Shown piece after piece: positions 16,462 through 23,008 of a DNA stretch of 64,000 nt. The DNA comes from Rhodoferax sp. (lineage in GTDB: Bacteria; Pseudomonadota; Gammaproteobacteria; Burkholderiales; Burkholderiaceae_C): contig JARLJI010000132.1 of NCBI GenBank assembly GCA_031291295.1, positions 1 through 64,000 on the forward strand, given 5' to 3'. The notes beneath the pieces were generated by a model, which did not search any database, was not told where the DNA came from, and worked only from the letters and a program-made list of their open reading frames with translations. The translations under genes and the position numbers were made by a program. How positions within the stretch are numbered: position 1 is the first letter of the stretch; each line of letters opens with the position of its first letter.

Positions 16462-19422
16462 ATGTTGCTGACCAAGAAGCAGGGCGCCACGCCCGGCGCC
16501 ACCAGTTCCCCTTTCGTGCACAGCCTGCGCCGCGGTTTGTCGCAGGCGTTGCCCACCATGGACCGTCGCGGATTTCTGCGTCGCTCCGGGCTTGGCGTGG
16601 GCGTCGGCATTGCCGCCACCGAGCTGGTCCTCGTAAGGAGAGCCCGCGCGGCGGAGGGCTCGGCCGGCGTGGATGGCAGCAAGATCCAGGTCAAACGCAC
16701 CGTGTGCTCGCACTGCTCCGTGGGCTGCGCGGTGGATGCAGTGGTAGAAAACGGCGTCTGGGTGCGCCAGAATCCGGTGTTCGATTCCCCCATCAATCTG
16801 GGCTCTCATTGTGCCAAGGGCGCCGCGCTGCGCGAGCACGGGCATGGCGAATACCGCCTGCGCTACCCGATGAAGCTGGTGAATGGCAAATACGAGCGCA
16901 TCAGCTGGGACACGGCACTCGGCGAGATCAGCGCGAAGATGCTGGAGTTGCGCAAGGCCAGTGGCCAGGACTCCGTTTACTGGATCGGTTCCTCCAAACA
17001 CAACAACGAGCAGTCCTATCTGCTGCGCAAGTTTGTCAGCCTGTGGGGCAGCAACAACTGCGACCACCAGGCCCGCATCTGCCACTCGACCACGGTGGCC
17101 GGCGTCGCCAACACCTGGGGCTACGGGGCGATGACCAATTCGTACAACGACATGCAAAACAGCAAGTGCGCGTTGTATATCGGCTCGAATGCCGCCGAGG
17201 CGCATCCGGTGAGCATGCTGCACATGCTGCACGCGAAGGAAAACGGCTGCAAGATGATCGTGGTGGATCCGCGCTTTACCCGCACGGCCGCCAAGGCGGA
17301 CGAGTACGTGCGCATCCGGTCCGGCTCCGACATCCCGTTTCTGTTCGGCGTGCTGTACCACATCTTCAAGAACGGATGGGAAGACCAGAAGTACATCAAC
17401 GACCGTGTCTACGGCATGGACCAGGTGAAGGCAGATGTGCTCGCCAAATGGACGCCCGACAAGGTGTTTGATGCCTGTGGCGTCAAAGAAGAGCAGATGC
17501 TGCGTGTCGCGACCATGATGAGCGAGAACCGGCCCAGCACCCTGGTGTGGTGCATGGGCCAGACCCAGCACAGCATTGGCAACGCCATGGTGCGCGCCTC
17601 GTGCATCGTGCAGCTGGCCCTGGGCAACGTCGGCAAATCGGGCGGCGGCGCCAACATTTTCCGCGGCCATGACAATGTGCAGGGAGCGACCGACATCGGC
17701 CCCAATCCGGATTCCCTGCCCGGTTATTACGGCATTGTGGAGGGCTCCTGGAAGCACTTTGCCAAGGCCTGGAATCTGGACTACGAGTGGATCAAGGGCC
17801 GCTTTGCATCGACCGCCATGATGACCAAGCCCGGCATCACCGTATCGCGCTGGATTGACGGCGTTCTGGAGAAAAACGAGTTGATCGACCAGGACGCCAA
17901 TTTGCGCGGCGTCGTGTTCTGGGGACACTCACCCAACTCCCAGACGCGCGGCCTGGAAATGAAGCGCGCCATGGACAAGCTCGATTTGCTGGTGGTGGTG
18001 GATCCGTATCCGTCGGCGACGGCGGCGATGGCAGCCATGCCGGGCAGGGCCGAGGATTTGAACCCCAATCGCGCGGTGTATCTGCTGCCGGCGGCGACCC
18101 AATTCGAAACCAGTGGCTCCGTCACTGCGTCCAACCGCTCGCTGCAGTGGCGCGAAAAAGTGATCGAGCCGCTGTGGGAGTCCCGCAGCGACCACATGAT
18201 CATGCACCAGCTTGCCGAGAAACTGGGTTTTGCCAAGGAGCTGTCGAAGAACTACAAGATGCAAAAGGTCAAGGGCATGGACGAGCCCGTGCCGGAAGAC
18301 ATCCTGCGCGAAGTCAACCGGTCCTGCTGGAGCATTGGTTACACCGGCCAGAGCCCCGAGCGGCTCAAGGCCCACATGCGCAACATGAATGTGTTCGATG
18401 TGAAAACGCTCAAGGCCAAGAGCGGCAAGGACAAGGAAACCGGCTACGACCTGACAGGTGACTATTTTGGCCTGCCCTGGCCGTGCTATGGCACGCCCGA
18501 GCTCAAGCACCCCGGCACGCCCAACCTGTACGACACGTCCAAGCACGTGATGGATGGCGGCGGCAACTTCCGCGCCAACTTTGGGGTGGAACGCAATGGC
18601 GTCAATCTGCTGGCGGAAGACGGCTCGCATTCCCTGGGCGCCGACATCACCACCGGTTATCCCGAGTTCGACCATGTGCTGCTCAAGAAGCTGGGCTGGT
18701 GGAGCGAGCTCACCGACGCGGAGAAAGCCGCGGCCGAGGGCAAGAACTGGAAGACCGACCCATCCGGCGGCATCATCCGCGTCACCATGAAAAATCATGG
18801 CTGCTATCCGTTCGGCAACGCCAAGGCGCGGGCGCTGGTGTGGAATTTCCCGGATGCAATACCGCAGCACCGCGAGCCGATCTACAGCACGCGCCCGGAC
18901 CTGGTGGCCAAGTACCCCACGCATGACGACAAGAAAACCTTCTGGCGGCTGCCCACGCTGTACAAGACCTTGCAGGACAAGAACGTGGCCGACAAGGTCG
19001 CTGAAAAATTCCCCCTCATCATGACGTCCGGCCGGCTGGTGGAGTATGAAGGCGGCGGCGAAGAGACCCGCTCGAACCCGTGGCTGGCCGAATTGCAGCA
19101 GGAAATGTTTGTCGAGATCAACCCGAAGGTGGCCGCCGACAAGGGGGTGCGCCATGGCGAGCGCATCTGGGTCAGTACTCCGACGGGGGCACGGTTGAAT
19201 GTGCAGGCGCACGTGACCGAGAGCGTCGGCCCCGACACGGTGTTTCTGCCGTTCCACTTTTCGGGGCACTGGCAGGGAGCGGACATGCTCGCCTTCTACC
19301 CCAGCGGGGCGCATCCGATAGTGCGAGGTGAGGCGGTCAACACCGGCACCACATACGGTTACGACAGCGTGACCATGATGCAGGAAACCAAGACGACGAT
19401 CTGTAACGTCGAGAAAGCTTGA
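16462..19422 (+). CDS. fdh3A: Tat-exported formate dehydrogenase (FDH3-type) alpha subunit
   Basis: A 986-residue periplasmic molybdenum/tungsten formate dehydrogenase. A twin-arginine signal (DRRGFLRRSGLGVG, about 34-47) lies behind an N-extension. The 4Fe-4S motif CSHCSVGC with a later HCAKG (about 77-120) leads into the bis-MGD domains. The active-site ligand is cysteine in RICHSTTVAG (near 206), not selenocysteine. The C-terminal domain carries MTSGRLVEYEGGGEE. ATG at 16462 has GGAGAG upstream. It forms one operon with the iron-sulfur, lipoprotein and cytochrome b genes, and would pass electrons to the quinone pool through them. Confidence 0.93.
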   Translation: MLLTKKQGATPGATSSPFVHSLRRGLSQALPTMDRRGFLRRSGLGVGVGIAATELVLVRRARAAEGSAGVDGSKIQVKRTVCSHCSVGCAVDAVVENGVWVRQNPVFDSPINLGSHCAKGAALREHGHGEYRLRYPMKLVNGKYERISWDTALGEISAKMLELRKASGQDSVYWIGSSKHNNEQSYLLRKFVSLWGSNNCDHQARICHSTTVAGVANTWGYGAMTNSYNDMQNSKCALYIGSNAAEAHPVSMLHMLHAKENGCKMIVVDPRFTRTAAKADEYVRIRSGSDIPFLFGVLYHIFKNGWEDQKYINDRVYGMDQVKADVLAKWTPDKVFDACGVKEEQMLRVATMMSENRPSTLVWCMGQTQHSIGNAMVRASCIVQLALGNVGKSGGGANIFRGHDNVQGATDIGPNPDSLPGYYGIVEGSWKHFAKAWNLDYEWIKGRFASTAMMTKPGITVSRWIDGVLEKNELIDQDANLRGVVFWGHSPNSQTRGLEMKRAMDKLDLLVVVDPYPSATAAMAAMPGRAEDLNPNRAVYLLPAATQFETSGSVTASNRSLQWREKVIEPLWESRSDHMIMHQLAEKLGFAKELSKNYKMQKVKGMDEPVPEDILREVNRSCWSIGYTGQSPERLKAHMRNMNVFDVKTLKAKSGKDKETGYDLTGDYFGLPWPCYGTPELKHPGTPNLYDTSKHVMDGGGNFRANFGVERNGVNLLAEDGSHSLGADITTGYPEFDHVLLKKLGWWSELTDAEKAAAEGKNWKTDPSGGIIRVTMKNHGCYPFGNAKARALVWNFPDAIPQHREPIYSTRPDLVAKYPTHDDKKTFWRLPTLYKTLQDKNVADKVAEKFPLIMTSGRLVEYEGGGEETRSNPWLAELQQEMFVEINPKVAADKGVRHGERIWVSTPTGARLNVQAHVTESVGPDTVFLPFHFSGHWQGADMLAFYPSGAHPIVRGEAVNTGTTYGYDSVTMMQETKTTICNVEKA

Positions 19423-19427
19423 ACATG

Positions 19428-19495
19428 ACCCCCACGCTTTTCACCTTGTGTAATACGCTGCCCCCCGAGGGGGCTGTACTTGCTTGGGGCGGCCC
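19428..19495 (+). repeat. GC-rich dispersed repeat, intergenic copy
   Basis: 68 bp starting ACCCCCACGCTT, with the core CTGCCCCCCGAGGGGGC and ending GGGGCGGCCC. It fills most of the gap between the FDH3 alpha and beta genes and is the same family as 8197, 21895 and 22637. Confidence 0.75.
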
Positions 19496-19516
19496 TGCGC
19501 TGCGTACGGAGACCCT

Positions 19517-20140
19517 ATGGCACGCATGAAATTTGTTTGTGACGCCGAGCGCTGCATCGAGTGCAACGGCTGCGTGACGGCCTGCAAGAACGAGCATGAA
19601 GTCCCGTGGGGCGTGAACCGCCGTCGCGTGGTGACGCTCAATGACGGCGTCCCCGGTGAAAAATCCATCTCGGTGGCCTGCATGCACTGCAGCGACGCAC
19701 CCTGCATGGCGGTGTGTCCGGTGAATTGCTTTTACCGCACCGAAGAGGGCGTGGTGCTGCACGACAAGGACGTTTGCATCGGCTGTGGCTATTGCTCCTA
19801 TGCCTGCCCGTTTGGGGCGCCGCAGTTTCCCTCGCAAGGCACCTTTGGCGTGCGCGGCAAGATGGACAAATGCACGTTCTGCGCCGGCGGGCCGGAAGCC
19901 AACGGCAGCCAGGCTGAGTTTGAAAAATACGGCCGCAACCGCCTGGCCGAAGGCAAGCTGCCGATCTGCGCCGAGATGTGCTCGACCAAGGCGCTGCTGG
20001 CGGGTGACGGCGACGTGGTGGCCGACATCTTCCGCAACCGCGTGGTCAAGCGCGGCAAGGGTGCCGAAGTCTGGGGCTGGGGTACGGCTTATGGTTCGAA
20101 ACAGGCGGGTCAGCCGCCCGCCGCAGGAGGCAAATCATGA
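19517..20140 (+). CDS. fdh3B: Formate dehydrogenase FDH3 iron-sulfur (beta) subunit
   Basis: A 207-residue ferredoxin-like subunit carrying four 4Fe-4S clusters that link the alpha subunit to cytochrome b. Motifs in order: CDAERCIECNGCVTACK (about 7-23), CMHCSDAPCMAVCPV (about 54-68), CIGCGYCSYACPFGAPQ (about 86-102) and KCTFC with a later CAEMCSTKAL (about 117-165). No signal peptide: export would be by hitchhiking with the Tat-borne alpha subunit. ATG at 19517 is preferred to the in-frame 19484 start, whose extra residues lie just after the dispersed repeat. It overlaps the next gene by ATGA. Confidence 0.93.
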   Translation: MARMKFVCDAERCIECNGCVTACKNEHEVPWGVNRRRVVTLNDGVPGEKSISVACMHCSDAPCMAVCPVNCFYRTEEGVVLHDKDVCIGCGYCSYACPFGAPQFPSQGTFGVRGKMDKCTFCAGGPEANGSQAEFEKYGRNRLAEGKLPICAEMCSTKALLAGDGDVVADIFRNRVVKRGKGAEVWGWGTAYGSKQAGQPPAAGGKS

Positions 20141-20364
20141 GGCGCCCACTGATCCTGATCGCGGCCGTGCTGGCCTTGGCGGCCTGCAGTGAAAAGCCGC
20201 AAATGCTGAGCAGCAGCGGGGTCAAGCAGGATGCGCCGGCCTACACCGGGCCTGCCAGCCCGTTCACCGCGGCGGGCTGGACGCCCGGCGACAAGACCAG
20301 TTGGGAGCAGGCGCTCAAGGTGCGGACACAAAATGGCCAGAACGAGTACAACAAGGTCAACTGA
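20137..20364 (+). CDS. Small lipoprotein in the FDH3 operon
   Basis: A 75-residue protein with a lipoprotein signal (MRRPLILIAAVLALAAC, lipobox LAAC, Cys17). The mature part has a GWTPGDKTSWEQALKVRTQ segment. It starts inside the beta-subunit stop (ATGA) and is followed after 12 bp by the cytochrome b gene, so it is almost certainly co-expressed. The function is not known; attachment of the complex to the membrane is possible. Confidence 0.75.
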   Translation: MRRPLILIAAVLALAACSEKPQMLSSSGVKQDAPAYTGPASPFTAAGWTPGDKTSWEQALKVRTQNGQNEYNKVN

Positions 20365-20376
20365 TCAGGAGTCCCT

Positions 20377-21567
20377 ATGCTTCGGTCACTTATTGCTACT
20401 ATTTTTATAGCGATTGGCGCGTGGGGCGCGGCGTCGGCGCAGGAGACGCCCAAGGGCGGAGCAGTGGCGCCGATCACCCCGCCCACTGTGGTTGCGCCAG
20501 CGGTGGGCGCTTTGGGCGGCGTGCAGAGCGCCAACATCTTCGAGGTCAAGCCCGATGCGAGCGCCGACCCCGACTATGCCAAGCAAACCAATGCCGAGCG
20601 CGCCAGGGTCCAGCCGGGTAATAACGCGCCGATGTGGCGCCAGGTGGCGGCGGGCGTCACCGGCACCAGCAGCTTGCCCAAGAGCGAGGCGCCCGAAGCC
20701 GGCAATCTGATCCAGCCGTTTGTGCAGTATCCCGGCTCGCGCCTGACCAATGCCGGCGAGGCTTGGCGCCAGGTGCGCAACAACTGGATCATTCCGTATG
20801 GCGGCGCGCTGGTGCTGATCGTGGCGGGCGCCATCGCGCTGTTTTATTGGCGCCGTGGCGCCATGCGGCTGCACGGCGCCGAGACCGGCCGCAAGATCGA
20901 GCGCTTCACCGCCTTCGAGCGGTCGGCGCATTGGGCGAATGCCATCGCATTCAGCATCCTGGCGATTTCGGGTCTCGTCATGGCGTTCGGCAAGTTTTTC
21001 ATGCTGCCCGTCGTTGGCACGACGCTGTTTGGCTGGCTGGCGTACGCCTTGAAGACTCTGCACAACTTCGCCGGCCCGGTCTTTGCCGTTTCGCTGGTGG
21101 TCGTGTTTTGCACTTTCCTGCGTGACAACTGGCCGCGCAAGGAAGACATGACATGGCTGCTCAAGGGGGGCGGCCTGCTGTCGGGCAACGAACCTGCGTC
21201 ACACCGCTTCAATGCGGGTGAAAAAATCGTTTTCTGGGGCGGCGTTTTCTTCCTCGGCCTGGTCGTGGTGTCGTCCGGCTTCGTAATGGACAGGGTGCTG
21301 CCCGGTCTGGTTTATGTACGTGGCACCATGCAGATCGCCCATATGGTGCATGCGGTTGCGACCGTGCTGATGATCGTCATGTTCATGGGTCATATCTACA
21401 TGGGCACCATCGGCATGCAGGGCGCCTACAAGGCCATGAAGACGGGTTATGTGGACGAGACCTGGGCCAAAGAGCACCACGAGCTCTGGTACGACGACGT
21501 GAAGGCCGGCAAGATTGCGGCGCAGCGCAGCGACGAGGGGCCATCCGGTCGGGCCGTGCAGGTGTAA
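20377..21567 (+). CDS. fdh3C: Formate dehydrogenase FDH3 cytochrome b (gamma) subunit
   Basis: A 396-residue membrane anchor that binds haem b and reduces quinone. A signal peptide (about 1-23) is followed by a Pro/Ala-rich periplasmic stretch, a first membrane span near 145-165 and then the di-haem cytochrome b domain: FERSAHWANAIAFSILAISG (about 182-201), HNFAGPVFAVSLVVVF (about 229-244), a span at about 285-305 and AHMVHAVATVLMIVMFMGH (about 323-341). Histidines in these helices are likely haem ligands. AGGAG precedes the ATG. The signal-peptide codons overlap a GCTAT-family palindrome at 20395. Confidence 0.92.
   Translation: MLRSLIATIFIAIGAWGAASAQETPKGGAVAPITPPTVVAPAVGALGGVQSANIFEVKPDASADPDYAKQTNAERARVQPGNNAPMWRQVAAGVTGTSSLPKSEAPEAGNLIQPFVQYPGSRLTNAGEAWRQVRNNWIIPYGGALVLIVAGAIALFYWRRGAMRLHGAETGRKIERFTAFERSAHWANAIAFSILAISGLVMAFGKFFMLPVVGTTLFGWLAYALKTLHNFAGPVFAVSLVVVFCTFLRDNWPRKEDMTWLLKGGGLLSGNEPASHRFNAGEKIVFWGGVFFLGLVVVSSGFVMDRVLPGLVYVRGTMQIAHMVHAVATVLMIVMFMGHIYMGTIGMQGAYKAMKTGYVDETWAKEHHELWYDDVKAGKIAAQRSDEGPSGRAVQV
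20395..20411. repeat. GCTAT-N7-ATAGC palindrome in the fdh3C signal-peptide region
   Basis: GCTAC-N7-ATAGC, one mismatch from consensus. Here it encodes hydrophobic residues (LIATIFIAIG) of the signal peptide. Confidence 0.6.
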
Positions 21568-21582
21568 TCGAGGCAACACATC

Positions 21583-21867
21583 ATGAAACAACTTTTGATC
21601 GCCAGCCTGATTTTCGTCGCCTGTGGCGCCGCACTCGCCAAATTGCCGACACCCGTCTTGAGCGACGAAGCCAAGGCCAAGGCGTTGGAGGCCGCCGCCA
21701 AGACCGCCTGGAGCGGCAAGGTGGACGCCTATATGCTTTGCAAATCCCAGGATAAGGTGGCGGCACTCTATTTCCAGTCGGCGAAGAGTGCCGGCAAGGA
21801 AACGCCACCGCCCGTTGCAACTGCGCCGTGTGTGGACCCGGGACCTTTTGTCTCTCCGCCTGCCTGA
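21583..21867 (+). CDS. Small exported protein at the end of the FDH3 operon
   Basis: A 94-residue protein with a Sec signal (MKQLLIASLIFVACGAALA). The mature part holds two cysteines, the segment AAKTAWSGKVDAYMLC and a Pro-rich end. It starts 15 bp after fdh3C. I do not recognise a family. Position and signal suggest a periplasmic accessory of FDH3. The C-terminus stops just before an inverted copy of the GC-rich repeat, so the last residues may have been altered by its insertion. Confidence 0.7.
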   Translation: MKQLLIASLIFVACGAALAKLPTPVLSDEAKAKALEAAAKTAWSGKVDAYMLCKSQDKVAALYFQSAKSAGKETPPPVATAPCVDPGPFVSPPA

Positions 21868-21894
21868 TTGTGGCGGCGGGGGGGAACGCAGCGA

Positions 21895-21959
21895 CGGGCC
21901 GCCCCGAGCAGGCTCAGTCCCCTCGAGGCAGCGCAGCACGCAGTGGCAAGCGTGGGGGC
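21895..21959 (-). repeat. GC-rich dispersed repeat, intergenic copy (inverted)
   Basis: 65 bp. On the minus strand it starts GCCCCCACGCTTGCC and ends GGGGCGGCCCG, matching the copy in fdhD closely over the first 15 bases. It lies between the FDH3 operon and its terminator. Confidence 0.75.
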
Positions 21960-21975
21960 TCCAATAACCCTGCAA

Positions 21976-22005
21976 GGGCCGAGCCACCGGGCATCGGCCC
22001 TTTTT
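21976..22005 (+). terminator. Rho-independent terminator of the formate dehydrogenase operon
   Basis: GGGCCGA (21976-21982), an 11-base loop and TCGGCCC (21994-22000), followed by TTTTT. A perfect 7-bp GC-rich stem with a T-tract, 16 bp before the fdhD start. Confidence 0.8.
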
Positions 22006-22021
22006 GTTGTAGTCTTGCGCC

Positions 22022-22972
22022 ATGCCTTTGCCCATCCTGATGCCTTATCTGACGCAGGCGCGCGCGCCGTTGACGCGCGAGATCGAGGTCGTCAACGAGC
22101 ACGGCGAACGCGACACGATCTCGATTCCGGCCGAACGCGCGCTCACGGTGTACGTGGACAACCGCGAGCTGGTCACGCTCATGACGCTGGGCGCTCACCC
22201 TGAATTGCTGGTGCTCGGGTTTCTGCGCAACCAGCGGCTCGTCAGGAGCGTTGAAGAGGTCCATTCCATCACGGTGGATTGGGACGTTGGCGCGGCGGCG
22301 GTCAAGACCCGCTCCGGCATCGAGCGCCTTGACGAGCGCACGGCCAAACGCGTGGTGACCACCGGATGCGGGCAGGGCAGCGTGTTTGGCGACCTGATGG
22401 ATGAGATCGACACCCTGCGGCTGCCGTCCGCCGTGCTGACGCAAGCCCAGCTCTACGGCATCGTCAACGCCATCCGGGTTCAGGAAAGCACCTACAAGTC
22501 GGCCGGTTCGGTGCACGGCTGTGCGCTGTTCGGTGTGAAAGACAGCGGGCCGGAGATGCTGATTTTTGTCGAGGATGTGGGCCGCCACAACGCCATCGAT
22601 ACGATTGCCGGCTGGATGTGGTTGCAAGAAAACGATGCCCCCACGCTTGCCGTTGCGCGTGCTGCGCTGCCCCCCGAGGGGGCTAATTTTCCTAGGGGCG
22701 GCCCGTCGGAAAATTGCGGCCCTGCCTTTGACTTGGTGTTCTACACCACGGGCCGTCTCACCAGCGAGATGGTCATCAAGTCGGCGCAGATGGGCGTGCC
22801 CATCGTGGTCTCGCGCAGCGGCATCACCCAGATGGGCCATGAGGTCGCGCAGCGGCTGGCGCTGTGCACCATTGGCCGCGCCACCAACAAGCATTTCATC
22901 TGCTATAGCGCACCCGAGCGCCTCAAGCTGCAGCCCGAGCTGGCTGGTTTGAGCCTGCGCGCCACGGCGTGA
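22022..22972 (+). CDS. fdhD: Formate dehydrogenase accessory sulfurtransferase FdhD
   Basis: A 316-residue sulfurtransferase that moves sulfur from IscS to the Mo/W-bis-MGD cofactor, needed for both formate dehydrogenases here. The active-site loop reads TTGCGQGS (about 117-124), with one cysteine where the E. coli protein has CxxC. HGCALF (about 164) and EDVGRHNAIDTIAG (about 181-194) are family signatures, as is FYTTGRLTSEMV. A 69-bp copy of the dispersed repeat (22637-22705) is translated in frame and adds about 25 residues between WLQENDAP and AFDLVFYTTGR. It has its own start just after the FDH3 terminator. Confidence 0.92.
   Translation: MPLPILMPYLTQARAPLTREIEVVNEHGERDTISIPAERALTVYVDNRELVTLMTLGAHPELLVLGFLRNQRLVRSVEEVHSITVDWDVGAAAVKTRSGIERLDERTAKRVVTTGCGQGSVFGDLMDEIDTLRLPSAVLTQAQLYGIVNAIRVQESTYKSAGSVHGCALFGVKDSGPEMLIFVEDVGRHNAIDTIAGWMWLQENDAPTLAVARAALPPEGANFPRGGPSENCGPAFDLVFYTTGRLTSEMVIKSAQMGVPIVVSRSGITQMGHEVAQRLALCTIGRATNKHFICYSAPERLKLQPELAGLSLRATA
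22637..22705 (+). repeat. GC-rich dispersed repeat, copy inside fdhD
   Basis: 69 bp (23 codons) starting GCCCCCACGCTTGCC, with core CTGCCCCCCGAGGGGGC and ending GGGGCGGCCCG. The reading frame is kept. Translated residues include ARAALPPEGANFPRGG. Confidence 0.8.
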
Positions 22973-23008
22973 AAATGGCCTTATCGGGCCCGATCAGCAC
23001 CCTCTTTC

